36,365 nucleotides of DNA from Methanobacteriota archaeon (GCA_012719315.1 JAAYAP010000043.1:1-36365); one strand, 5' to 3'. Positions 15,306 through 23,413 are shown, numbered from the stretch's first letter. Translations and numbers: made by a program. Notes: a model not told the origin generated them from the letters alone.

Positions 15306-16492
15306 AGACCTACGAATGCGACGTCGTCGTCGTCGGTGCGGGCCCGGGCGGCAGCATGGCCGCCAAGTTCTGCGCCGAAGGCGGACTCGACACCATATTG
15401 ATTGAGAAGAAGGCCGAGGTCGGCGCGCCTCTGAGATGCGCCGAAGGCGTCTCCAAGAAATGGCTCGAGGAGGTCGGCATCGCGCTCGACCCCCTGTGGA
15501 TACGCGCGGATATGATCGGCGCGGTCATCAAGTCACCGGACGGCACCCAGTTCAAATTGGACGAGAGCAAGGCGGGCACCGAGGTCGGCTATGTGCTGGA
15601 GAGGCACCTCTTCGACAAAGCCCTGGCCAGGGACGCGGTCGCGGCCGGTTCCAAGCTGATGATGCGCACCTCCTGCACCGGGGTGATCCGCGAAGGCGGC
15701 AGAGTCGTCGGCATCAAAGTCAAGAGCATGGGCGAGGAGGCGGAGATCCGCGCCAAGGCGATCGTGGCCGCCGACGGATACGAATCGCAGGTCGGCAGGT
15801 GGGCGGGCATCGACACCAACGTTAAGCTCAACGACCTGAACTCCTGCATCCAGTACCGGATGGTCAACTGCGATGCCGACATGGAGTACTGCGAGTTCAT
15901 CATCGGCCGTTCCATCGCCCCCGGCGGCTACCTCTGGATCTTCCCCAAGGGGAACGGGGTGGCCAACGTGGGCATCGGCGTCATGGGGCCGCTCTGCAAG
16001 GGCGGCGAGCCCAAGGAGTACCTCGACAGGTTCCTCGCGATCGATCCGCGCTTCAAGGACAGTCAGGCGGTCGAGGTCGCCGCGGGCTTCGTCTCCACCT
16101 GCCCCGGGCTGGATTGCGCCGTGGATGACAACATCATCCTCGTGGGCGATGCGGCGAGGATCATCGATCCCCTGACCGGCGGCGGCATCTGCCACGCCTG
16201 CAGGACCGGCATGTACGCCGGCAAGGTGCTGGTCGAGGCTGCGGCCAAAGGCGACTTCTCCAAGGCGTCGCTGATGCCGTACGAGAAGATGTGGCGCGAC
16301 CGGATGGAGGACAAGCTCTACCGCAACTGGATGGCCAAGGAGAGGCTGGCCGAGCTCGACGACGAGACCATCAACGAGCTCGTGAGGCTCATCTCGACCT
16401 CCGACATCGAGGAGGTCAACGTCTACAACCTCCTCAAGACGGTCAAGGAGAAGTTCCCCAAGGTGGTCGAGGGCTTCGAGCACCTGATCTGA
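15302..16492 (+). CDS. Digeranylgeranylglycerophospholipid reductase (geranylgeranyl reductase family)
   Basis: A 396-aa flavoprotein that saturates the geranylgeranyl chains of archaeal ether lipids. The N-terminal FAD dinucleotide fold CDVVVVGAGPGGSMAA lies at residues 6-21, followed by the RCAEGVS loop, the substrate-side GGYLWIFPKG motif near residue 205, and the second FAD motif VGDAARIIDPLTGGGICHA near 281-299. The length matches the family. The ATG at 15302 overlaps the ferredoxin stop, giving tight coupling to its probable electron donor. It ends the tes operon and is followed by a hairpin with a T-rich tract. Several paralogues often exist per genome, so exact substrate is inferred from context. 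Confidence 0.93.
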   Translation: MKTYECDVVVVGAGPGGSMAAKFCAEGGLDTILIEKKAEVGAPLRCAEGVSKKWLEEVGIALDPLWIRADMIGAVIKSPDGTQFKLDESKAGTEVGYVLERHLFDKALARDAVAAGSKLMMRTSCTGVIREGGRVVGIKVKSMGEEAEIRAKAIVAADGYESQVGRWAGIDTNVKLNDLNSCIQYRMVNCDADMEYCEFIIGRSIAPGGYLWIFPKGNGVANVGIGVMGPLCKGGEPKEYLDRFLAIDPRFKDSQAVEVAAGFVSTCPGLDCAVDDNIILVGDAARIIDPLTGGGICHACRTGMYAGKVLVEAAAKGDFSKASLMPYEKMWRDRMEDKLYRNWMAKERLAELDDETINELVRLISTSDIEEVNVYNLLKTVKEKFPKVVEGFEHLI

Positions 16493-16502
16493 GACGTACA
16501 AC

Positions 16503-16539
16503 ACGGCCTGCGGGCCGTTCTTCCCTTCCTTTCTTTTTA
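16503..16539 (+). terminator. Terminator of the tes operon
   Basis: ACGGCC-TGCG-GGCCGT (16503-16518) is a perfect 6-bp hairpin followed by a pyrimidine-rich run ending in TTTCTTTTT. It lies 10 nt after the GGR stop and before the convergent mevalonate kinase gene. Confidence 0.65.
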
Positions 16540-16556
16540 TTTCCGACTCTGCCCGG

Positions 16557-17489
16557 TCAGCGGCCGACGGTCAGGCCTTCGACGCGCGTGCTGACGGTGT
16601 ACGGCATCCCGCCCCGCGAGCGGATCGCCTCGGCGACCCTGTCCGGTGCGTCGGTGAGCGCGATCATGCATCCGCCGCCGCCCGAGCCGGTGAGCTTGGC
16701 GCCGTACGCATGCGGCAGCGACGCATCCACCAGTTTATTGAGTTCTTTGCAGGAGACGCCCAGGATCGAGAGCAGCTTGTGGTCGTAGGTCATGAGTTCA
16801 CCCAGGCGCACGCGGTCGTCCGTCCTCAGCGCGGTCATGCCCTCGAGGGTGACGTCGCCGATCTCGTCGACGATGTCGGACGCGAAGCGGTTGCGCTCCC
16901 GGAACTTCCTCACCTTCTCCACCAGCGGGCCGGTCGCGGCCCGGATGCCGGTGTGGCCGATCACGAAGGTCATCGCGGGGACATCGATGTCGTGGACGTC
17001 CCAGCGGTTGCCGCCCTTCTCGAGGGACCAGAGCGGCCGGTCGCAGCCCCGCATGTTCAACGCGACGCCGTAGCCGTGGGTGCAGGCCGAGGTGTCCATC
17101 GGGCTGCCCCGGCCCTGGGCGGCGTATTCCGCGTCGAAAGCCTCGGCGGCCACCGACTCCGGTTCGACGGCGAGCCCGTGGAGCCGGCGCATCGCCCCGG
17201 AGAAGGCGACCGACAGGGCCGCCGACGAACCCAGTCCCGCTCCCGGAGGGATCCTGCTCTCGGTATGCAGGGACACCGGGCGCATATCGTACAGCGAGGA
17301 GACGTGCTTGATGTGGGGGTTGGCGTTGATGTCGGCGGGCTCCCCGTTGATCCTGAACTCCGGGCCGGGGGAGACCCTGACGGTGAAGCGCCTGTCGATC
17401 GCCAATGCGATCGCGGGCTTGCCGTAGACTACCGCATGCTCCCCCAGTATGACGAACTTACCGGGGGCGGAGGCCGTGACTTGCGTCAT
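16557..17489 (-). CDS. mvk: Mevalonate kinase
   Basis: A 310-aa GHMP kinase that phosphorylates mevalonate with ATP, on the route to isopentenyl diphosphate for archaeal lipids. The N-terminal APGKFVILGEHAVVYGKPA signature is specific for mevalonate kinases; the ATP loop PPGAGLGSSAALS and the C-terminal KLTGSGGGGCMIAL motif complete the fold. The start ATG overlaps the stop of the upstream unknown gene by one base (TGATG); longer upstream readings are shadows. The gene converges on the tes-ferredoxin-GGR operon, which uses the end products of this pathway. Confidence 0.94.
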   Translation of the reverse strand: MTQVTASAPGKFVILGEHAVVYGKPAIALAIDRRFTVRVSPGPEFRINGEPADINANPHIKHVSSLYDMRPVSLHTESRIPPGAGLGSSAALSVAFSGAMRRLHGLAVEPESVAAEAFDAEYAAQGRGSPMDTSACTHGYGVALNMRGCDRPLWSLEKGGNRWDVHDIDVPAMTFVIGHTGIRAATGPLVEKVRKFRERNRFASDIVDEIGDVTLEGMTALRTDDRVRLGELMTYDHKLLSILGVSCKELNKLVDASLPHAYGAKLTGSGGGGCMIALTDAPDRVAEAIRSRGGMPYTVSTRVEGLTVGR

Positions 17490-18016
17490 CAGTCCGACAA
17501 TCCGTATTCGGAGAGGATCTCCTTGATGGCGTCGTTGGGGGTGCGTTTGCCGAGCTGCGGCTGCGGCAGGTCCCACCATCTCTCCTCGAACTCCTCGAGC
17601 GCCAGCCGGTACAGCTCGTCGGTCTCGAAGTTCGACGGCTTCATGTCGGCGAGGGCCTTCTCGTGCTCTTTGAACAGGTTGGCGCCGTATCTCCGGTTGG
17701 TCAGCGCCACGCCCAGCAGCATGTCGAAGGAGAACGAGATCTCCATGCCGATGTCGGGGGTGACGGCGTCCATGACCATGTCCAACACGCTGTTGGCGGT
17801 CATCTTGAAGAGCATCTGCCTTCCGGCCTCCGCATCGAGTCCTTCCATGCCGTCGATGATCGTGCAGACCTCCTCGTAGACCAAGTCTCCGAGGGCGTCG
17901 ACGCGCACGGGGTTCTTGTCGTAGAGCTGTTTGCAGATCAGCTCCTCGTCGGTGCATTGCTCCTCTTCCCGGTCGAAGAGGTGGGCGTTGGGATCGTTGT
18001 TGTCCATTTCATTCAC
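17489..18016 (-). CDS. Conserved-looking acidic protein of unknown function
   Basis: 175 aa if the GTG at 18016 is used, 172 aa from the ATG at 18007; AGGAAG upstream suits either. Not recognised. Predicted soluble and mostly helical, with an acidic N-terminal ~25 residues, a hydrophobic helix around MTANSVLDMVMDAV (about 89-102) and a Trp-containing stretch EEFEERWWDLPQP (about 141-153). No metal or nucleotide motif is seen. It is coupled at both ends: its GTG overlaps the aminotransferase stop by 4 nt and its stop overlaps the mevalonate kinase start by 1 nt. Such packing indicates a real, co-expressed gene. Confidence 0.8.
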   Translation of the reverse strand: MNEMDNNDPNAHLFDREEEQCTDEELICKQLYDKNPVRVDALGDLVYEEVCTIIDGMEGLDAEAGRQMLFKMTANSVLDMVMDAVTPDIGMEISFSFDMLLGVALTNRRYGANLFKEHEKALADMKPSNFETDELYRLALEEFEERWWDLPQPQLGKRTPNDAIKEILSEYGLSD

Positions 18017-19140
18017 TTCCTGAATCTTCCGATGACTTCGGAGAGGATGTCCATGCCCGCATTAATCTTATCCTCTCCCGCGGCGTAGGAGAACCTCAGA
18101 TGCCCCTCCCCGTATCTGCCGAAGGCCGATCCCGGCGTGCAGATCAGGCCGCTGCGGGCCGCTTCCGTCGCGATCTCGGCCGAGGTGACGTCCATGTCGT
18201 ACGACGGGAATGCGTAGAAGGCGCCTCTGGGCGGGCTCATATGCAACCCGTCGATGCCGTTGATGCGCTCGGTGATCAGATCCCGTCTCGCCTTGTAGAT
18301 CGCACGCGACCTCTCCAGGTACGGCTCGATGACCGACATGGCCTCGAGCACCCCGTACTGGGATGGCATGTGGGGGTTGGCGCAGACATGGTACTGCATC
18401 TTGGTCAGAGCCTCGATGTTCTCCGCGGCGGCGCAGATGTAGCCCAGCCTCCAGCCGGTCACGGCCATCATCTTCGAGAACCCGCCCACCACGGTCGCCC
18501 GGTCGAGGCGGTCGAGGAAGGAGACGTGCTCCCCCTCGTAGACGAAGGGCTCGTAGACCTCGTCGGAGACGATGTGCAGGTCGCGGTCCTCGGCGATCTC
18601 CAGCAGGGCGCGTTTCGTCTCCCTGCCGATGAGGCCGCCGGTGGGGTTGGAGGGCGAGTTGACGACGATCATCCGGGTCTTCGCGGTCAACAGCTCGAGT
18701 ATGTCGCCGATGTCCGGTTGGAAATCCCCTTCGGTGAGCCGGTATTCCTTGGACACGCCTCCCGCCAGGGCCGTATGCGGCCCGTAGACGACGAAACCCG
18801 GGCTGGGCACCAGGACCTCGTCCCCCGGCTCGATGAACGACTGCGCGATCTCGAACAGCGCGGTGGAGCCGCTGGGGGTGATCATCACGTTCCCGCCGCC
18901 GACCTCGCCGTACGCGGACGACCTCGCCGCCACCGCCTCCCGCAGCTCGGGGATCCCGGCCGTGGGACCGTACTTGTTCTTGTGCGCCAGCGCTGCCTGG
19001 TGCATCCCCTCGATCGCCTCGGGCGGAGGATCGAGATCGGGTTCGCCCAGGCCGAGGTGGACGGAATCCGGGCCAGCGAGGTCGAACATCTTCCTGATGC
19101 CGGACATCGGGATGCTGTCCAGGCGTTTGGATATCTTCAT
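18013..19140 (-). CDS. PLP-dependent aminotransferase, class I/II (fold type I)
   Basis: A 375-aa aspartate aminotransferase-like enzyme. Visible elements are HLGLGEPDLDPP at the N-terminus, YGPTAGIPELREAVA, NSPSNPTGG with the Asn-Pro motif, SDEVYEPFVY with the PLP-contacting Asp and Tyr, the Schiff-base lysine in VGGFSKMMAVTGWRLGY, and the C-terminal LRFSYA with the substrate arginine. Specificity among aspartate, aromatic and alanine types cannot be read from sequence. The ATG at 19140 was chosen because a TATA-like box at 19162-19170 would put the start of transcription near it; longer in-frame starts would cross the promoter. First gene of the operon with the unknown protein and mevalonate kinase. 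Confidence 0.92.
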   Translation of the reverse strand: MKISKRLDSIPMSGIRKMFDLAGPDSVHLGLGEPDLDPPPEAIEGMHQAALAHKNKYGPTAGIPELREAVAARSSAYGEVGGGNVMITPSGSTALFEIAQSFIEPGDEVLVPSPGFVVYGPHTALAGGVSKEYRLTEGDFQPDIGDILELLTAKTRMIVVNSPSNPTGGLIGRETKRALLEIAEDRDLHIVSDEVYEPFVYEGEHVSFLDRLDRATVVGGFSKMMAVTGWRLGYICAAAENIEALTKMQYHVCANPHMPSQYGVLEAMSVIEPYLERSRAIYKARRDLITERINGIDGLHMSPPRGAFYAFPSYDMDVTSAEIATEAARSGLICTPGSAFGRYGEGHLRFSYAAGEDKINAGMDILSEVIGRFRK

Positions 19141-19161
19141 GCCCGGTAATCGGCTAACGAT

Positions 19162-19170
19162 GTTATATTC
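19162..19170 (-). promoter_or_regulatory. TATA-like box of the aminotransferase-mvk operon
   Basis: The minus strand reads GAATATAAC about 25 bp before the ATG at 19140. Confidence 0.5.
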
Positions 19171-19194
19171 ATTGGGTACGGCGCGATGCGCCAC

Positions 19195-19204
19195 CTTATT
19201 TATC
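19195..19204 (+). promoter_or_regulatory. TATA-like box of the membrane protein-HD operon
   Basis: CTTATTTATC lies about 25 bp before the ATG at 19226, consistent with a leaderless message. It is divergent from the aminotransferase promoter 25 bp away. Confidence 0.5.
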
Positions 19205-19225
19205 ACGACATGATATGCTCTTGAC

Positions 19226-19588
19226 ATGGTTCGGATAAACAGGAAGGCATGGCTGCTGTTCGACCTCATCGGCCTGGCTTTCATCGTGACGGGGACGGTC
19301 ATCTACCTGGAGCTGCTGGTGAGCATGGATCCGTGGATCGGCACGGCCCTCTTCCTGATGGGTGTGTTCTTCGCCGTGCAGGGCATGGCGTTCGGATACC
19401 TCGAGGGCATCAGCGTCAGGGAGGAACTGGCCGAGAGGCTCAGGGACCGCGGCACCGAGGAGGCGCTGGCGGCGGCGGACGACACCGCGGGGTACATCAT
19501 CGACCTGACCGAGATCGAGAGGGAGTCCGAAGCCGACTACAGGCGGATCGAAGAGGAGCTCATCGACATCGTGAGCCGCGAGAAGTGA
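19226..19588 (+). CDS. Small membrane protein with two TM helices and coiled-coil tail
   Basis: 120 aa, not recognised. Two hydrophobic segments at about residues 9-31 (LLFDLIGLAFIVTGTVIYLEL) and 36-57 form a hairpin in the membrane. The remaining ~60 residues are highly charged (Glu/Arg/Asp) and look helical or coiled-coil, likely facing the cytoplasm by the positive-inside rule (RINRK at the N-terminus). Its stop overlaps the start of the HD gene by one base, so the two are probably translated together and may interact. Confidence 0.82.
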   Translation: MVRINRKAWLLFDLIGLAFIVTGTVIYLELLVSMDPWIGTALFLMGVFFAVQGMAFGYLEGISVREELAERLRDRGTEEALAAADDTAGYIIDLTEIERESEADYRRIEEELIDIVSREK

Positions 19589-20745
19589 TGCGGATGGAGG
19601 AGAGGAAGGCGCTCAACGCCGATGTACTGCATTACATCTTCGGCGCGGCCAGCATGCACAGGTGGAACGACCATCTGCGGACGATCGACCTGACCGAACT
19701 GGACAAGCAGGCGCACAAGGCGGCCATCTCCTGGATCCTGGGCAAGGCCGAGGAGGATGCCGGCCGCGTCATCGACTGGGACCGGGTCATCTCCGGCAAC
19801 CTGTACTCATTCATCGCGCGTCTGGCGCTCACCGACCTCAAGCCGCAGCTGTATCACCGCATCAGCACCGAGAAGACCGAGCAGGTCAACGAGTACGTGC
19901 TCGAGGATTTCATCAGCAACGTGCCCGGAGCCCCCGAGCGGTTCATGAGAGGGCTCGAGGACTACCTGCGCTCCGACAAGACCTCGGCGGAGGACGGGAT
20001 CTCGCGCGCCGCCCATTACCTGGCGACGCGGTGGGAGTTCAGGACGATCTACCCTGCCAACCGCGAGATGTACGGCATCGAGCAGACGCGCGAGGAGATC
20101 GACCAGCAGATAAACCAGCACATGGGCCTCGCCGGCGTCGGGATGCTGACGGAGGGCGGGGACATCGCCGACATGGCCGACCTCATCGGCCAGCTGCGCT
20201 TCCAGAAACGTTGGGCGAGGACGCCCAGGGTCCCGCAGACGACGGTGCTCGGCCATTCCCTGCTGGTGGCGGTCATGATGTACCTGAGCGATACGGATAT
20301 CGGGGCCGGCACGCGCCAGAAGTACCTGGATTACCACACGGCCCTGTTCCACGACCTGCCCGAGGTGCTGACCAAGGACGTGATCACCCCGGTCAAAGCA
20401 AACGTCGACGGCCTGCCGGCCCTCCTGGAGAGCTACGAGCGCGAGTCGGTGGAATCGAGGATCATGCCCCTGATCCCGGAAGGCTGGAGGGACGAGCTCA
20501 GGTCGATGGTCTACGAGCCCTTCTCGGACCTGCCGGGCCGGCCGGAGTCCGGACGCAGAGGCGGGGACATCAAAGCCTGCGACCGCCTGGCGGCGTTCAT
20601 GGAGGCGCACATCTCGACCCGTTACGGGATCTCCTCGAAGACGCTGAGGGACGGGGAGCGGGAGATCAGGTCCGTGCTCGAAAACGGCTCGGACGGCATC
20701 GGCGCCGAAGCGCTGCTGCGGAGCTTCGACCGGATGGACATCTGA
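19588..20745 (+). CDS. HD-domain phosphohydrolase (HD_3/YfbR-like)
   Basis: A 385-aa protein. The C-terminal half carries an HD-type metal site: H223 (LGHSLL), H255-D256 (LFHDLPEVL) and a later aspartate near residue 331 (KACDRLAAF). The LFHDLPEVLTKDVITPVK stretch resembles YfbR-like nucleotidases and related HD proteins. The N-terminal ~210 residues are helical and of unknown function. The ATG shares a base with the stop of the membrane-protein gene. It ends one base before the convergent serS gene, with no room for a separate terminator. The substrate is not predictable; a nucleotide monophosphate is possible. Confidence 0.85.
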   Translation: MRMEERKALNADVLHYIFGAASMHRWNDHLRTIDLTELDKQAHKAAISWILGKAEEDAGRVIDWDRVISGNLYSFIARLALTDLKPQLYHRISTEKTEQVNEYVLEDFISNVPGAPERFMRGLEDYLRSDKTSAEDGISRAAHYLATRWEFRTIYPANREMYGIEQTREEIDQQINQHMGLAGVGMLTEGGDIADMADLIGQLRFQKRWARTPRVPQTTVLGHSLLVAVMMYLSDTDIGAGTRQKYLDYHTALFHDLPEVLTKDVITPVKANVDGLPALLESYERESVESRIMPLIPEGWRDELRSMVYEPFSDLPGRPESGRRGGDIKACDRLAAFMEAHISTRYGISSKTLRDGEREIRSVLENGSDGIGAEALLRSFDRMDI

Positions 20746-20746
20746 G

Positions 20747-22021
20747 TCAGCGCCGGCTGGCGATGACTTCCTGCCCTTTCATGTACGGCCTGAGCACTTC
20801 GGGCACCGTCACCGATCCGTCGCGGTTCTGATAGTTCTCGAGCACGGCCACCATCGTCCGCGGCAGGGCCAGGCCGGATCCGTTGAGTGTGTGGATGAAC
20901 TCGCTCCTCATGTGCGGCTCGGGCCTGTATTTTATCCTGGCCCGGCGCGCCTGGAAATCGGTGAAGTTGGAGCATGACGAGGCTTCGAGCCAAGCATCCT
21001 TGCCGGGGGCGTAGAGCTCGAGGTCATAGCACTTGGCGCACGAGAAGCTCATGTCGCCGGTGCAGAGCAGGAGCACCCGGTACGGGAGGCCCAGGCCCCT
21101 GATCAGCGATTCGGCGTCGTTCCTCAGCTCCTCCAGCGCCGCCCAGGAGGTCTCCGGGAGCACGAACCTGACCATCTCCACCTTGTTGAACTCGTGGACG
21201 CGGATGATGCCCCTGGTGTCGGCATGCCTGCCGGCCTCCCTCCGGAACGAAGGCAGGTACGCCGTGTATTTGATCGGGAGCGCCTCCTTCTCGAGGATCT
21301 CGTCGCGGAAGAGGTTGGTCACCGGCACCTCGGCGGTGGGGTTGAGGAAGAGGTCGTCCCGTTCCAGATGGTACATGTCGTCCTTCAGGTTGGGGTACTG
21401 ACCGGTGCCGATGAGGGCCTCCTTGTTGACGATCACCGGCGGGAACACCTCGGTGTAGCCCCGGTCGTGGTGGCTGTCGAGGAAGTAGGAGATCAACGCG
21501 CGCTCCAGGCGCGCGCCGTCGCCTTTGAGGCAGTAGAACCCGCTGCCGGCGACCTTCACCGCCCGGTCGAAGTCGATGATGTCCAGATCCTCGGCGATCT
21601 CGGGGTGCTCCTTCGGCGCGAAGCCGAACTCCCTGCGCTCGCCCCATTCGCAGACGACGACGTTGTCGCCGCTGTCCCTGCCGACCGGCACGGACGCATG
21701 GGGGATGTTGGGGATGTTGAGGACGCAATCCTCGCGGATGCCGTCGAGCACGGACATCCGTTCCTCGTTGCCTTTGATCCGGTCGCCGATCTCGCGCATG
21801 GAGGCGATGACCCCGTCCTTCTCGGCACCGGCCGGGAGCTTGGGGATCCGCAGGGACTCGGCGTTCCTGACCTTGCGCAGCTCGTTGCTGCTCTGGGTCA
21901 GCATCCTCCACTCAGCATCCGCCTCCAAGAACCTGTCGAGCACATCGGTCGGCTTGTTCCTGTCGACCAGCATCGTCCTGATGGCGTCGGGGTCCGCTCT
22001 GATCACATTCACGTCGAGCAT
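20747..22021 (-). CDS. serS: Seryl-tRNA synthetase (common type)
   Basis: A 424-aa class II synthetase that charges tRNA-Ser. An N-terminal coiled-coil arm (about residues 30-105) contacts the tRNA long variable arm. Motif 2 reads SFRREAGRHADTRGIIRVHEFNKVEM (about 265-290), and motif 3 lies in the C-terminal NGSGLALPRTMVAVLENYQ. EASSCSNFTDFQARR is a classical SerRS stretch. It is the widespread type, not the rare zinc-dependent SerRS of some methanogens. Last gene of the Rpp21-YhbY-serS unit, 9 nt after its neighbour. Confidence 0.97.
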   Translation of the reverse strand: MLDVNVIRADPDAIRTMLVDRNKPTDVLDRFLEADAEWRMLTQSSNELRKVRNAESLRIPKLPAGAEKDGVIASMREIGDRIKGNEERMSVLDGIREDCVLNIPNIPHASVPVGRDSGDNVVVCEWGERREFGFAPKEHPEIAEDLDIIDFDRAVKVAGSGFYCLKGDGARLERALISYFLDSHHDRGYTEVFPPVIVNKEALIGTGQYPNLKDDMYHLERDDLFLNPTAEVPVTNLFRDEILEKEALPIKYTAYLPSFRREAGRHADTRGIIRVHEFNKVEMVRFVLPETSWAALEELRNDAESLIRGLGLPYRVLLLCTGDMSFSCAKCYDLELYAPGKDAWLEASSCSNFTDFQARRARIKYRPEPHMRSEFIHTLNGSGLALPRTMVAVLENYQNRDGSVTVPEVLRPYMKGQEVIASRR

Positions 22022-22030
22022 GGGACCGCC

Positions 22031-22324
22031 TCAGAATTTCTTTTGGGAAAGGGAGTTCCAGGTCCGTTTGTCGGTGATGACCATCACGTTGCCGCGGACA
22101 TCCACCACCACGGCGTCGTTCTCCTCGGCGATGCTCCTCGACAGCGTCTCCACGTCGCCGCCGGAATTGTCCAGCACCTTGATCTTCAGGATACGGCGGT
22201 TCTTCAGCTGTGACGAGATCTCGTCCCTGAGTCCCTGGTCCATCCCGCCCTTGCCGATCTGCACGGTGGCTTTCAGTTCCGTCGCACGCCTCATTATCTC
22301 CTTCCTCGCATCCTTCTCTGTCAT
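22031..22324 (-). CDS. YhbY/CRM-domain RNA-binding protein
   Basis: A 97-aa stand-alone CRM (CRS1-YhbY) domain, an IF3-like RNA-binding fold linked to ribosome assembly in bacteria and RNA splicing in plastids. The GxxG RNA-binding loop is IGKGGMDQGL (residues 23-32), preceded by the RRATELKATVQ helix and followed by LKIKVLDN and VVVDVRGNVMVITDK strands. The ATG overlaps the stop of the RNase P subunit gene (ATGA), so both RNA-processing proteins are coupled. Confidence 0.92.
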   Translation of the reverse strand: MTEKDARKEIMRRATELKATVQIGKGGMDQGLRDEISSQLKNRRILKIKVLDNSGGDVETLSRSIAEENDAVVVDVRGNVMVITDKRTWNSLSQKKF

Positions 22325-22641
22325 TTCCTGTTCTCCCTCAAATACGGCACGCGCCTCACCGCTCCGCACGATCCGCATGTCGATACCACTTTCCGCCCGG
22401 TCAGCCTGACGCTGCAGTTCGATCCCGGGATCATCGGCAGCATGCATTCCCTGCAGTACCGGAATCCGGGAGGCAGGGTCGTCCGGGTCTTCATGCCGAT
22501 GCGCCGGGCGAGCGTCACGTATCTGATCGCCCGGTCGTCCCGGCCGTCCCTGACCGCCTGCTCCGCCAGCTCCAGGAGGATGGCGATCCTCTCGTTGCCG
22601 ATGCGGGCGGCTGCATTCCGCGGAAGGCGTCTCTTCGACAT
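22321..22641 (-). CDS. rnp4: Ribonuclease P protein component 4 (Rpp21/RPR2)
   Basis: A 106-aa zinc-ribbon subunit of archaeal RNase P, which pairs with Rpp29 and supports pre-tRNA 5' cleavage. An N-terminal helical half (AAARIGNERIAILLELAEQAV) precedes the zinc site C63-x2-C66 ... C89-x2-C92 (YCRECMLPM and TCGSCG). Length and Cys spacing are as expected. It heads the unit with the YhbY-like protein and serS; a TATA-like box lies about 32-39 bp upstream. Confidence 0.93.
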   Translation of the reverse strand: MSKRRLPRNAAARIGNERIAILLELAEQAVRDGRDDRAIRYVTLARRIGMKTRTTLPPGFRYCRECMLPMIPGSNCSVRLTGRKVVSTCGSCGAVRRVPYLRENRK

Positions 22642-22880
22642 ATCTGCACCTGTTCGACCTACAGACAGCCAGGATATAAATCTTTATCAACATCCTCCCG
22701 TATATGCTGTCGTGTCGTCATCGTCGCACGGGGGCCTAGGCCGGCCGGCGGCGACGTGGAAACGCTTATATTGCAGGGACTGTTCGCAGAGGACGGTCGC
22801 AGATAGGATCCATGTATGACAGTCTTTAAATACGAATTTGAGATTGTCGCATTCATAAAGATATATACAAGGTGTTATAA
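22642..22880. promoter_or_regulatory. Divergent intergenic region rnp4 / rpl10e with several promoter-like boxes
   Basis: 239 bp without a credible gene. On the minus strand TTTATATC (22673-22680) fits rnp4. On the plus strand TTTAAATA (22825-22832) fits rpl10e with a ~20-nt leader and AAGGTG ribosome site. An additional CTTATATT (22765-22772) could start a longer leader, in which GACTGT (22778-22783) pairs with ACGGTC (22793-22798). GGCCTAGGCC (22733-22742) overlaps GGCCGGCC (22739-22746), giving nested palindromes of unknown meaning. Confidence 0.5.
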
Positions 22881-23405
22881 ATGGCAAAAAAGCCCGCATC
22901 GATGTACAGAAGGATAACAGGACAGGCGAATACCCGCCGTGAATATATGAGAGGGGTTCCCGGAAGGAGGATCAACCAGTTCGATATGGGCAACCTTAAG
23001 GCAGACTTCCCCGTGATCCTCACGCTCAGAGTCAAGAACCGCGTCCAGGTCAGGCACACCGCGCTCGAGGCAGGCCGTATCGCCGCCAACAGGCTGATGT
23101 CGTCCGAGGTCGGCGTCCAGAACTACAACCTGAAGATCAGGGCTTTCCCGCATATCGTCCTCAGAGAGAACAAGCTCGCGACCGGTGCGGGTGCGGACCG
23201 TGTCTCGAGCGGTATGCGCCGCGCGTTCGGCAAGAATGTCGGCACGGCGGCCAGGCTCGAGCGCGATCAGGCGATCATCACGATAAGGACCTCCGCAGAC
23301 AAGGAGAGGATCAACACCGCCAAACAGGCTCTCTGGAGAGCCTCGATGAAATTCCCGACCCCCTGCTACATCGATGTGGAGCAGGGTCTGGAGTACGTGA
23401 ACTGA
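22881..23405 (+). CDS. rpl10e: Large ribosomal subunit protein L10e (uL16)
   Basis: A 174-aa archaeal uL16 that lies near the peptidyl-transferase centre and the A-site tRNA. The MAKKPASMYRRITGQANTRR start, the RVQVRHTALEAGRIAANR core, the FPHIVLRENK stretch and the GMRRAFGK loop are diagnostic, and length is normal. It has its own promoter region and is followed after 8 nt by dph2, so translation-elongation functions are grouped. Confidence 0.97.
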   Translation: MAKKPASMYRRITGQANTRREYMRGVPGRRINQFDMGNLKADFPVILTLRVKNRVQVRHTALEAGRIAANRLMSSEVGVQNYNLKIRAFPHIVLRENKLATGAGADRVSSGMRRAFGKNVGTAARLERDQAIITIRTSADKERINTAKQALWRASMKFPTPCYIDVEQGLEYVN

Positions 23406-23413
23406 TCCAAGTC

